Positions 54,639-62,226 of a DNA stretch of 64,000 bases are shown in pieces. The notes beneath the pieces were generated by a model, which did not search any database, was not told where the DNA came from, and saw only the letters and a program-made list of their open reading frames with translations. Every line of letters starts with the position of its first letter. Within the stretch, counting starts at the first letter, position 1. A program made the translations under genes and the position numbers. The DNA is from Desulfuromonas soudanensis (GTDB lineage Bacteria; Desulfobacterota; Desulfuromonadia; Desulfuromonadales; WTL), in assembly GCF_001278055.1 (NCBI RefSeq), contig NZ_CP010802.1:1488001-1552000 (forward strand), given 5' to 3'.

Positions 54639-55058
54639 ATGCCCACCGTCGCACTCACCAAGATTCTCGGGGTCTCACTGCCGGAAGGCTCCCCCCTCGA
54701 CCTGATCGAAAAAACTCGCCAGGGACTCCCCAGGCGATCCATTGATTTTCTCTCCAAGGCGCTGGACATCAAGCCGGTCGATCTTTCTGCGCATCTGCCG
54801 GTGACCTGGCGCACGATCCAGCGCTACGAGGCGGATAAGAGGCTCTCCCCGGATATCTCCGACCATATCGTCCAGATTGCCAGGGTTTACCAGCGCTGCA
54901 CCGAGGTCATCAAGGATCGACAGCTGGCAGTCAAGTGGCTGAAGATGCCGATCCGCGGTCTGGGAAACGAGGTCCCTCTCGACCTGCTCGATACAAACAC
55001 CGGGGTCCAGCTCGTTCTCGATGAACTCGGCCGTCTCGAGCAGGGGGTCTTTTCCTGA
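54639..55058 (+). CDS. Xre/MbcA/ParS-type antitoxin
   Basis: A 139-residue antitoxin. The N-terminal part is a helix-turn-helix-like region (about 20-90, LPRRSIDFLSKALDIKPVDL, VTWRTIQRYEADKRL) and the C-terminal part is the toxin-binding DUF2384 segment ending LLDTNTGVQLVLDELGRLEQGVF. ATG 54639 is chosen because GGAGG is six bases upstream. It overlaps the toxin gene by one base (TGATG). It should bind the palindromes upstream and repress the operon. Confidence 0.9.
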   Translation: MPTVALTKILGVSLPEGSPLDLIEKTRQGLPRRSIDFLSKALDIKPVDLSAHLPVTWRTIQRYEADKRLSPDISDHIVQIARVYQRCTEVIKDRQLAVKWLKMPIRGLGNEVPLDLLDTNTGVQLVLDELGRLEQGVFS

Positions 55059-55531
55059 TGCAGCTGTACCGGCTGATCTCGACCCGCTTTGCCAGGGACC
55101 TCTCCGGCGAGGGCGCCCGACGTTACGGGGGGCGCTGGAATCCGAAAGGGACCGCGGTCCTCTATACGACCACCAGCGTCTCGCTCTCCATCCTTGAATC
55201 GCTGGTCCACCAACCGACAACAGAAACCTTCCTCTCTTTAGCCTTGACTACCATCGAAATCCCCCATGACTCAGAAATCCAGCGCCTTGAGCCTGAGGAT
55301 CTCCCCCCGGGGTGGCAAAGTTACCCGCCGCCCGGCCGGCTCCGTGATCTCGGATTCGCCTGGGTGACGAAGGGTGAGACGCTGGGGTTTGAGGTCCCTT
55401 CCGCGCTCCTCCCGGCCAATGTCTCGGAGAAGAACGTTCTGCTCAACCCGGCTCACCCCGACTTTCAGCGGGTCCGGATTGTCGAGGTGCAGCTCCTCAC
55501 CCTCGATGCGCGCCTGCGCCGCCCCGCATAA
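55058..55531 (+). CDS. RES-domain NAD+-degrading toxin
   Basis: A 157-residue RES-family protein. The conserved Arg, Glu and Ser appear in order: RLISTRFARDLSGEGARRYGGRWNP (Arg and the GGRWNPKG motif), ILESLVH (Glu) and NVLLNPAHPDF. Toxins of this family cleave or phosphorylyse NAD+ and stop growth. The upstream Xre/DUF2384 antitoxin masks the active site. The start overlaps the antitoxin stop, as is standard. Confidence 0.9.
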   Translation: MQLYRLISTRFARDLSGEGARRYGGRWNPKGTAVLYTTTSVSLSILESLVHQPTTETFLSLALTTIEIPHDSEIQRLEPEDLPPGWQSYPPPGRLRDLGFAWVTKGETLGFEVPSALLPANVSEKNVLLNPAHPDFQRVRIVEVQLLTLDARLRRPA

Positions 55532-55618
55532 CCAGGGGGCCCCAAGTCAGGAGCGGCGACGCGGGATGGTTCACCGATCCTTTCCGAACGTTCCAATTCA
55601 TCGGCCACGATAAGTGTT

Positions 55619-56917
55619 TTAGTCCAGCTCCGCGGGGACATCGGCGGGGTGTCCGACGGCTTCGAAGACGGCGCCGAACTTCGAGGTGACCAGATCCCAT
55701 TCCGCCTGCAGCGACTCGAGGATCGCCTCCCAGGCATCGAGAGTTGCGCCAGAACCTTTCGGCTGCGGCAATAGGGCCTCCCGGTAAACCTCCTCGAGGC
55801 GCCGGACGCTGACCTGCCGGGAAAAGAGCTTCGCCGTCCGCAGTCCCTCCTCATGCCAGCGGGCCAATTCCTCATGGTCGGCGGCCGCGTCGATAATGGC
55901 CGCGGCGAAATCATCCGGCATCGCCGTCTGTGCCAGCAGGCGGCCGTTGCTCCGGTCCCTGACCACCTCCCGGGCCCCCGGCGCATCCAGCGCGATGACG
56001 GGGAGTCCTGCCGCCATCGCCTCCGTCAATACAATCCCCTGGGTTTCTGAAGTCGAGGCAAAGAGAAAGAGATCCATGGCGGCATAGCAGTCGGGAAGGT
56101 CATTCCCCTGCAGTTCGCCGACCATGACCAGGCGTTCGCCCAGGCCCGCCCCGGCAAAATCCTTCTTAATCCGATCCCGGGACGAACCGACTCCGGCGAC
56201 GAGAAAAACTCCGTTTTTCAGGGTACGGCAGGCCTTTATGGCCGCTTCCGTCAGAAACGCCAGGTTTTTCTCCGGGGCCAGCCGGCCCAGGTGTCCGAGA
56301 ACAAAGGCCTCGGGGGGGATGTTGAGTTTGTCTCGGAAGCGCCGTCCCCGGCCTTGGCGGAAAAGATCCGTATCGACCCCCGTCGGGACGACCCGACAGG
56401 GGGTGGTCACCCCCCGTTTTTCAAGGAGACGGGCAATGCTTTCGCTCGGAGCGATGACCCGTCGGCAGAGATTGGCGAAACGGGTGGCGAGTTCGATGAC
56501 GAAACGCTGCATGACCGGAGAGTCGAAGGGGACATAATGGGTGTAGCGTTCATAGAGGGTGTGGTGGGTGAAAAGAATCGGCAGCCGGCGATGCCGGGCC
56601 GTTCGCAGGGCCGCATCCCCCAGGAGGAACGGATGGTGGCTGTGAATGATTTCAGGTGCAAAGGCGTCGAGCCGGCGGCGGAACTGCCCCGGCAGCAGCA
56701 AACGCACGGAAAAATCGCTGCCGTTGAACTTTTGCAGCGCCGGGACCCGCACGACCCTGTCCGGGTCTTCATCCCCCCTGTGGAGGCCGGGAAAGGTCGG
56801 GGCCACTACCAGCACCTCATGGCCGCGGTGGCGCAGGTCATCGGCAAAGACGGCCACCGATCGGGCCACTCCGCCGATATGGGGGAGATAGGTGTTGGTA
56901 AACATGCATATTTTCAT
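55619..56917 (-). CDS. GT4 family glycosyltransferase
   Basis: A 432-residue GT-B enzyme. The N-terminal domain reads MKICMFTNTYLPHIGGVARSV with HSHHPFLLGDAAL. The C-terminal donor domain has GHLGRLAPEKNLAFL and the Glu pair region ASTSETQGIVLTEAMAAGLPVIAL. It is similar to diacylglycerol glucosyltransferases and other lipid glycosyltransferases, but the acceptor is unknown. GGAGG precedes the ATG at 56917. In-frame codons upstream are not homologous. Confidence 0.9.
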   Translation of the reverse strand: MKICMFTNTYLPHIGGVARSVAVFADDLRHRGHEVLVVAPTFPGLHRGDEDPDRVVRVPALQKFNGSDFSVRLLLPGQFRRRLDAFAPEIIHSHHPFLLGDAALRTARHRRLPILFTHHTLYERYTHYVPFDSPVMQRFVIELATRFANLCRRVIAPSESIARLLEKRGVTTPCRVVPTGVDTDLFRQGRGRRFRDKLNIPPEAFVLGHLGRLAPEKNLAFLTEAAIKACRTLKNGVFLVAGVGSSRDRIKKDFAGAGLGERLVMVGELQGNDLPDCYAAMDLFLFASTSETQGIVLTEAMAAGLPVIALDAPGAREVVRDRSNGRLLAQTAMPDDFAAAIIDAAADHEELARWHEEGLRTAKLFSRQVSVRRLEEVYREALLPQPKGSGATLDAWEAILESLQAEWDLVTSKFGAVFEAVGHPADVPAELD

Positions 56918-57034
56918 AGTTCCTCCGGGATCAGCGGGGGGGCGTCCAACCTCAAGCATAGCCCCTCCCCGGCTGGATGCCAGGGGTGCCGGTCCGGGAA
57001 AAATTCAGGGAATCGGAGCGGGGAGAGGCGGCAA

Positions 57035-57063
57035 TTGACAAGGCGGGGGCGGGCGGGTTATGA
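57035..57063 (+). promoter_or_regulatory. probable promoter of the ferritin-like gene
   Basis: TTGACA (57035-57040), a 17-base G-rich spacer, then TTATGA (57058-57063). The leader would be about 50 bases. Confidence 0.55.
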
Positions 57064-57121
57064 GTGATGCGGCTTTTTTTTTTGAGAGGAATATTCGGGG
57101 CGGCGAAGGGGAGGAGAAACC

Positions 57122-57586
57122 ATGCTGCAACTGCTGAACGACTGCCAGAAGATCGAACTTCTGGCCAGCGAAATGTACTTGTACCTGGCGGACAACCAGG
57201 AGTATGCGGAACCGGTGCGGAAAGCTTTCCGCCTCCTTGCCACGGATGAACTCGAGCATTCGCGGCAAATCGACGCCGCCATGGGTCTGCCGGAGGGGAC
57301 CCTCGATGTCAGTAGCCGCATCGCAGGAGAGAAGGTCACCGAAGCGCTGCAACTGGCCCGGCGGTTCCAGAAGAATATCCTGGGTCGCCGATTGAGCGAG
57401 GAGGAGGCCCTGCGTCTGGCGATCAAACTGGAGGAGGCCTTCGTTCGGGTTCACCTCGACAACGCCCTGCATTTTCACAAACAGCGGGAGGCGGCGGTCT
57501 TCAAGGGGCTGGCCCAGTCCGATGAAGATCACCTCAACACCCTGCGCGACTGCCTCAAATGGTGGCAAGGCCAGAAGAAACAGTAG
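57122..57586 (+). CDS. ferritin-like di-iron protein
   Basis: A 154-residue four-helix bundle. Putative di-iron ligands: Glu17 in ELLASEMYLYLAD, Glu43/His46 in DELEH, a Glu pair in IKLEEAFVRVH and DEDH near the C-terminus (the last helix, SDEDHLNTLRDCLKW). It is shorter than rubrerythrin and has no rubredoxin zinc/iron site. It may store iron or reduce peroxide, and the exact reaction is not decidable. It is monocistronic. Confidence 0.8.
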   Translation: MLQLLNDCQKIELLASEMYLYLADNQEYAEPVRKAFRLLATDELEHSRQIDAAMGLPEGTLDVSSRIAGEKVTEALQLARRFQKNILGRRLSEEEALRLAIKLEEAFVRVHLDNALHFHKQREAAVFKGLAQSDEDHLNTLRDCLKWWQGQKKQ

Positions 57587-57615
57587 CGGCATGACTGCCG
57601 GCCCTTCGATTTTTT

Positions 57616-58131
57616 TTATCGACGCTTCTTCCCCGGGGGGCCGGGCGATTTTGCCGCCGTTTTAAATTCCGGTTCGTAGCCGACGATGAAACTGTCGCTG
57701 TTTTCGTTTCGCAGGCTCAGAAAATGGCTGTTGTTTTTGTCGAAAGGACAGATTGGCAGAGGGCAGGGTTCAAAGCCGAAGCGTTTGTAGTAGGCAACTT
57801 CGCCGAGGACGAAGAGGGGCCGGCTCCTGATCGGTTCCTGTCGCAGGGCAAATCTGAGGATTTCCGAGCCGACCCCCTGTCGTTGAAAATCCGGGGCCAC
57901 GGCCATGGGCGCCAGGTGCAAGCCGCAGATCTCCTTGCCGTGATAGGCCGGGGAAAAGGCGAGGTAGGCGATGGCCTTGTTAGTGTGGAGACAGACCCAC
58001 TCGTGCAGGGATCGGCCGTTTTCATGGAGCCTTTGCACCAGGTCGGCTTCGTAGGCGCTGCCGGGGAAGGCGGCGCGCAAAAGGGCGTAGACCTTGGCCC
58101 GGGTTTCTTCCGTCACCTTCTGTATCTTCAT
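57616..58131 (-). CDS. GNAT family N-acetyltransferase
   Basis: A 171-residue acetyltransferase. MAVAPDFQRQGVGSEILRFAL is the acetyl-CoA-binding V-x-x-x-x-Q-x-x-G-x-G/A motif, and the fourth-strand region VLGEVAYYKRFGFEPCPLP is typical of GNAT proteins. The C-terminus is basic (KSPGPPGKKRR). The substrate is unknown. Confidence 0.85.
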   Translation of the reverse strand: MKIQKVTEETRAKVYALLRAAFPGSAYEADLVQRLHENGRSLHEWVCLHTNKAIAYLAFSPAYHGKEICGLHLAPMAVAPDFQRQGVGSEILRFALRQEPIRSRPLFVLGEVAYYKRFGFEPCPLPICPFDKNNSHFLSLRNENSDSFIVGYEPEFKTAAKSPGPPGKKRR

Positions 58132-58170
58132 GTCTCTGATCTCTCAGGCTGTTTCTAAATAAAAGCGGTC

Positions 58171-58295
58171 TCACGCGACGACGCAACGACGCGACGAAAA
58201 GGCTCAGAGGCTTGCTGCAAGACCAAAAAACGAGGGTGAAAAGCAAGACCTCGCCAGCATTTGATTTTCGTTGCGTTCGTCGCAGCGTCGCGTGA
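58171..58295. repeat. 125-bp element with terminal inverted repeats
   Basis: The left end TCACGCGACGACGCAACGAC... (58171-58200) is nearly the complement of the right end ...GTCGCAGCGTCGCGTGA (58265-58295). The outer 10 bases TCACGCGACG are exact. The inside has no gene. It looks like a small dispersed palindromic element of MITE or REP type. No second copy is in the window. Confidence 0.6.
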
Positions 58296-58325
58296 TAAAT
58301 TCCCTTTAACGGTTGATAGATTCCT

Positions 58326-59786
58326 TCAGCAAAGCCGCAGCTGTCCGTCCTCTTCGGAATCGAATTCCGAATCCTCCCGGACCGGAAGCGGGGCCGGATC
58401 GACCGATGGAGGCGGCACAGGGTTCGCCTTCTCATTTGTCTCCGCCTCCTCGGTCTGAATGGCCGCCGCCGCCCGTATCCCCTCATCGGCCGCCCGCTTG
58501 GCCAACCTGTCGCAGCGCTCGTTGAAGGGATGCCCGGCATGGCCGCGCACCCATTCCCAGGTGACCTCATGCCGGGAAGAGAGGGCGGCGAGCTGCCGCC
58601 AGAGGTCCTGATTGGCCAGGGCGCCGGGGATCTCCAGGCGGTCGTTGCGGATCCAGCCGTCAATCCATTCGCTCATCCCCCGCACCAGATACTGGGAATC
58701 GCTGAAGACGCGCACCGTCCTGCGGTTGTTCAGGGCTTCGAGCCCCCGGATCGCCGCCAGCAGCTCCATGCGCTGCGAGGTGGAGACCGGCTCGAAGCCG
58801 CTCAATTCCTTTTCCATCTCCCCATGGCGCAGGATCACCCCGTACCCTCCCGGTCCCGAATCCCGTCCCGAGCCGTCGCTGTAGAGCTCGACAACCCCCG
58901 GCGGTGGCGGGGTGAAGGCGATCTCGAGGGCCTCGAATTCGAGCTCCCGCAGCAGCGCCACCAGTTCCGGAAGGTTCGGCGTCTGCCGCTGCAGATCGGC
59001 CAGGGGGACCTCCAGGGGGACGTCATAGCGGACGGTAGCCAGACGTTTCGAGAGCCGGGCCTGCTCGGCATAGGCCTGGAGACTGTCCCGGCGCTTCTTT
59101 CCGTTGACCAGGCTCTTCCACTCGAGGACCCCTTCGAGGGAACCGAAGCGCCGGACCAGCTCGGCGGCGGTTTTCTCGCCGATTCCGGGGACGCCGGGAA
59201 TGTTGTCCGAGGTGTCGCCGGCCAGTCCGAGGACGTCTGCCACTTGCTCGGGGGGGACGCCGAAGCGGTCGAGAACCTCCCGGGGCCCCGAGCGCCTGTC
59301 CTTCATGGTGTCGAGGAGGGAGATCCCCTCGCCGACGATCTGCATCAGGTCCTTGTCTCCGGTGACGACGGTGACCTCGATTCCTTCGGCGGCATGACGG
59401 CGGGCCAGGGTGGCGATGACATCGTCGGCTTCGAATCCGTTCGCTTCAAGGGCCGGAATGCGGAGGGCCGCCAAAATTCTCCTGATGTAGGGGAGCTGAA
59501 GGGCCAGATCCTCGGGGACGGCGTCGCGATTGGCCTTGTATGGGGGATAGATGTCCCGGCGGAACGTCTCTTCCCGCGGCCGGTCGAAGACGACGGCCAG
59601 ATAATCGGGGGCGTTTTCCTGCAGGAGGCTAAGGAGCATCTTGGTGAAACCGAAGACGGCGTTGGTCGGCATGCCTCCTGCGGTGGCGAGATCGCGGATG
59701 CCGTAAAAGGCGCGGTAGATGTAACCGGAGCCGTCCAGTAGATAGAGTCGGGGCGACAAGTTCAGTGGTTTTTCAGAGGTGTGCAT
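58326..59786 (-). CDS. 5'-3' exonuclease/RNase HI fusion protein
   Basis: A 486-residue two-enzyme protein. Residues about 10-290 are a PolA-type 5' nuclease with LLDGSGYIYRAF, VVFDRPREETFR, ANGFEADDVIATLA, VVTGDKDLMQIV and the H3TH region GDTSDNIPGVPGIGEKTA, so all metal-binding acids are kept. A Pro linker (TPPPPG) leads to RNase HI (about 299-440) with catalytic Asp304 (YSDGS), Glu341 (RMEL), Asp363 (FSDSQY) and Asp426 (ERCD) and the RGHAGHP loop. An acidic tail follows. Together they could remove Okazaki RNA primers and flaps. The frame is continuous. Confidence 0.93.
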   Translation of the reverse strand: MHTSEKPLNLSPRLYLLDGSGYIYRAFYGIRDLATAGGMPTNAVFGFTKMLLSLLQENAPDYLAVVFDRPREETFRRDIYPPYKANRDAVPEDLALQLPYIRRILAALRIPALEANGFEADDVIATLARRHAAEGIEVTVVTGDKDLMQIVGEGISLLDTMKDRRSGPREVLDRFGVPPEQVADVLGLAGDTSDNIPGVPGIGEKTAAELVRRFGSLEGVLEWKSLVNGKKRRDSLQAYAEQARLSKRLATVRYDVPLEVPLADLQRQTPNLPELVALLRELEFEALEIAFTPPPPGVVELYSDGSGRDSGPGGYGVILRHGEMEKELSGFEPVSTSQRMELLAAIRGLEALNNRRTVRVFSDSQYLVRGMSEWIDGWIRNDRLEIPGALANQDLWRQLAALSSRHEVTWEWVRGHAGHPFNERCDRLAKRAADEGIRAAAAIQTEEAETNEKANPVPPPSVDPAPLPVREDSEFDSEEDGQLRLC

Positions 59787-59792
59787 TTGGTC

Positions 59793-61043
59793 CTAGGCCT
59801 TGGCGAAGAGACACTTGAGATAACGGCTTTCGGCGAAGTCGAGGGGGTGGTCGAGGGCGTGGCTCGTCTCCTCAATCCTGCGCAGGGGGCGACCAGCGCG
59901 GGCGGCGGCCTCGCACATCGTCCGGCGGAAATCTTCCGGGGTCACCGGGCTCGAGCAGGAGGCGAGGACGATGTCGCCGTCGGGGGCAAGGAGGCTGACG
60001 CCGAGGTGGGCGAGGCGGCCGTAGGCGGCAAGAGCCTCCTTGACCTGGGCGCGGCGCACGGCGAAGGCCGGCGGGTCGATGATCACCAGGTCGTATTTCT
60101 CCCCCTTCTTCACCAGGTCGGCCATCGCCTTGAAGGCGTCGTCCCTGATCGTCAGGTGGCGCGCCGCCGCAACGGTCGGCACGTCGGCATTGAGGGCGAA
60201 GTTGCGCTGCGACGATTCGAGGGCCGGGCCGCTCTGGTCGATGCTGGTGACCTCCCGGGCGCCCCCGCGGGCCGCGGCCAGGGAGAATCCGCCGTTGTAG
60301 GAGAAGACGTTGAGGACCCGTTTCCCCAAGGCGAGCCGCTCCACCCGGGCGCGGTTGTCCCGCTGGTCGAGGAAAAAGCCGGTCTTCTGGCCGCGGATCG
60401 GGTCGACTTCGAAACGCAGACCGTTTTCGCGGCAGGTGAGGGTACCGACGATCGGCTCCCCGTAGAGGATCTGACCGTCCTCGAGGCCGCGCAGATGTTC
60501 GGGGTGCTGTTGCAAGCCGCGGTTGAGGCGCAAGACGATGCGGGAGAGCGGTTGCTGCTCCAAAAGGCTCTCAAGGCAGTCGCAAAGGTGGGGAAACCAG
60601 GCGTGGGTGTAGAGCTTGACCACGGCGGTGTCGCCGTAGCGATCGACGACCATCCCCGGCATCCCGTCGCTCTCGCCGTGGATCAGGCGGTAGCCGTCTG
60701 TTTCGGTCTGCAGCAGGGGGAGGCGGCGCGCCAGGGCCTGTGCAATTCTTTCGGCGAAGAAGGCGCGATCGATGGGGCCGGGCTGGCCGGCGCGCAGGAC
60801 GCGCAGGCGGACGGGGGAGAAGGGGTCGTAGAGGCCGATGGCCACGAAGCGCTTCTTGTTGTCGAAGACGACCGCCAGATCCCCCGGTTCTCCCTTGTGG
60901 CTTTCCCTGGTGATCCGTTCGACGTAGAGCAAGGGGTGACCCCGGTGGAGACTGGCGACGGCCGAGTTGCTGACCTGCAGTTTCACGGGCCTGGAGGAGG
61001 AACGGGGCCAGTCGGTCAGGAGGGGGTGAAGAGAGCCGGTCAT
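59793..61043 (-). CDS. RlmI-type rRNA cytosine-C5 methyltransferase
   Basis: A 416-residue SAM-dependent methyltransferase of the RlmI/YccW group, which makes m5C in 23S rRNA. The N-terminus is PUA-like (VKLQVSNSAVASLHRGHPL), the SAM motif is VLNVFSYNGGFSLAAARGGA, and the catalytic segment is DLVIIDPPAFA. The protein starts at ATG 61043, after AAAGGAT. It ends six bases before the nuclease fusion gene on the same strand, so the two are probably co-transcribed. Confidence 0.88.
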   Translation of the reverse strand: MTGSLHPLLTDWPRSSSRPVKLQVSNSAVASLHRGHPLLYVERITRESHKGEPGDLAVVFDNKKRFVAIGLYDPFSPVRLRVLRAGQPGPIDRAFFAERIAQALARRLPLLQTETDGYRLIHGESDGMPGMVVDRYGDTAVVKLYTHAWFPHLCDCLESLLEQQPLSRIVLRLNRGLQQHPEHLRGLEDGQILYGEPIVGTLTCRENGLRFEVDPIRGQKTGFFLDQRDNRARVERLALGKRVLNVFSYNGGFSLAAARGGAREVTSIDQSGPALESSQRNFALNADVPTVAAARHLTIRDDAFKAMADLVKKGEKYDLVIIDPPAFAVRRAQVKEALAAYGRLAHLGVSLLAPDGDIVLASCSSPVTPEDFRRTMCEAAARAGRPLRRIEETSHALDHPLDFAESRYLKCLFAKA

Positions 61044-61233
61044 GGGGGGGAAATCCTTTAGGTGTCCGATTGCCGGGATCGCGAAGAGCAACGCCGACAG
61101 TTGGAGCGCGGTAAGGGTGGATGTTAGCAGATGTGGCGTCGAAGGGGGACCCCCTTTTTCATCCCGGTGGCCGTCTCGGGAGAAGGGACCCTGTTTCTGG
61201 TGGTAAAATCAGGGGAAGGGAAGGGGGGAAAAG

Positions 61234-61584
61234 ATGAATCTGGAACGCCTGCGCTTGTATCTGCTGGAGAAAAGAGGGGCCGTGGAGGAATACCCCTTCG
61301 GCCCGGAAACGCCGGTGTTCAAGGTCGGGGGGAAGATCTTCGCCCTGGTCTTTTTCGACGGCGACCTTTTGTGCCTCAATCTCAAGAGCGACCCCGACCA
61401 CGCCCGGGTCCTCCGGGAATACTATCCGGCCGTCCTCCCCGGTTACCATATGAACAAGCGCCACTGGAACACCGTCCTTGTCGACGGCAGCATCCCCGAG
61501 GACGAACTGCAGTCGATGTTGGACGATTCCTACGCGCTGGTGGTCGCGGGATTGAGCCGGGAGGCGAGAAAAAACCTGTCCTGA
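61234..61584 (+). CDS. MmcQ/YjbR family protein
   Basis: A 116-residue alpha/beta protein of the MmcQ/YjbR family. EEYPFGPETPVFKVGGKIFALVF and GYHMNKRHWNTVLVDG are the characteristic segments. The fold is like CyaY and may bind DNA or iron, but function is unknown. Ribosome site GGGGGGAAAAG precedes the ATG. Confidence 0.88.
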   Translation: MNLERLRLYLLEKRGAVEEYPFGPETPVFKVGGKIFALVFFDGDLLCLNLKSDPDHARVLREYYPAVLPGYHMNKRHWNTVLVDGSIPEDELQSMLDDSYALVVAGLSREARKNLS

Positions 61585-61600
61585 TCTCCGTTTTTTCCCC

Positions 61601-62053
61601 CTACGGATGCAGGGAGTCGATGGCCTGCAGGTAGTCAGAGATATCCCGCGGCTGGTCGAGATCGCTCGTGGCCCGGTAGCGGACCGTCCCTTTTTCGTCG
61701 ATCAGGTAGGTCACCCGTTCGGAAAAACCCTCGGGGCGCAGGACGCCGTAGCGGCGGCAGACCTCCTTGTTGAGATCGCCGAGGAGGGGGAAGCTCGCCA
61801 CGTCGATCTGCTCGGCGAAGGCCCGGGCGGCATGATGGGAATCGACGCTGACGGCCAGTATTCTGGTGGAGAGCCTTGAAAAGATCGGTGCGTTACCCTC
61901 CAGACCGGAGAGTTCGGAGGCTCAGACCGGAGTGAAGGCCAGGGGGTAGAAGACCAGCAGGACTTTGCTTCCGCGCAGGGCGCTGAGGGTGACTTCGCCG
62001 CCGGAGGAGGCGGGGAGGGTGAAATCGGGGGCGGTCTCGCCGATGTTGATCAT
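61601..62053 (-). CDS. selenocysteine-containing peroxiredoxin (in-frame UGA at codon 44)
   Basis: A 150-residue AhpC/Bcp-type peroxiredoxin reducing peroxides. It begins MINIGETAPDFTLPASSGGE, with AAGGAG before the ATG at 62053. The frame reads FYPLAFTPV, then TGA at 61922-61924, then ASELSGLEGNAPIFSRL and continues through ILAVSVDS, the only later Cys (NKEVCRRYGV) and ends DYLQAIDSLHP. The TGA sits exactly where the peroxidatic Cys occurs (TPVC). A hairpin with a GGUCU loop follows (61895-61913), as for bacterial selenocysteine insertion. I read the codon as Sec, not as a nonsense mutation. The protein is predicted cytosolic. Selenoprotein peroxiredoxins are known in related bacteria; selA/selB are not in the window. 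Confidence 0.9.
61895..61913 (-). promoter_or_regulatory. bacterial SECIS element
   Basis: Starting nine bases after the UGA, ACUCUCC and GGAGGGU form a seven-pair stem (one G-U) around a five-base loop GGUCU. This loop contains the same GGUCU as the E. coli fdhF element, where SelB contacts the G and U, and the loop lies 15 bases after the UGA. Confidence 0.82.
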
Positions 62054-62104
62054 GGTCGTGCTCCTTGTTCGGGTCAATGGTTTGTCAGGAAAAAAAACCG
62101 CCTT

Positions 62105-62183
62105 ACCACTGAGACACAGAGAACTTAAGAATAGACCCAAAATATTATTGAAAATTCTTCTGTGACCTCTGTGACTCCGTGGT
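62105..62183. repeat. intergenic inverted repeat (ACCAC-GAG-CACAGAG type)
   Basis: ACCACTGAGACACAGAG (62105-62121) faces CTCTGTGACTCCGTGGT (62167-62183), an imperfect palindrome around an AT-rich centre. This kind of repeat is common between genes in many bacterial genomes. It lies between the peroxiredoxin gene and resB. Confidence 0.6.
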
Positions 62184-62226
62184 GAACAGAGTTTGTCTCC
62201 CGACCTCAGTATAGCAGAAGGAAGTC

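Noticed and set aside
58326-59786. A truncated DNA polymerase I
   Set aside because: Only the 5' nuclease part of PolA is present, and it is followed by a complete RNase HI rather than by remnants of the polymerase domain.
61601-62053. The peroxiredoxin as a pseudogene broken by a stop codon
   Set aside because: The stop is TGA exactly at the catalytic Cys codon, the frame is otherwise intact, and a GGUCU-loop hairpin follows.
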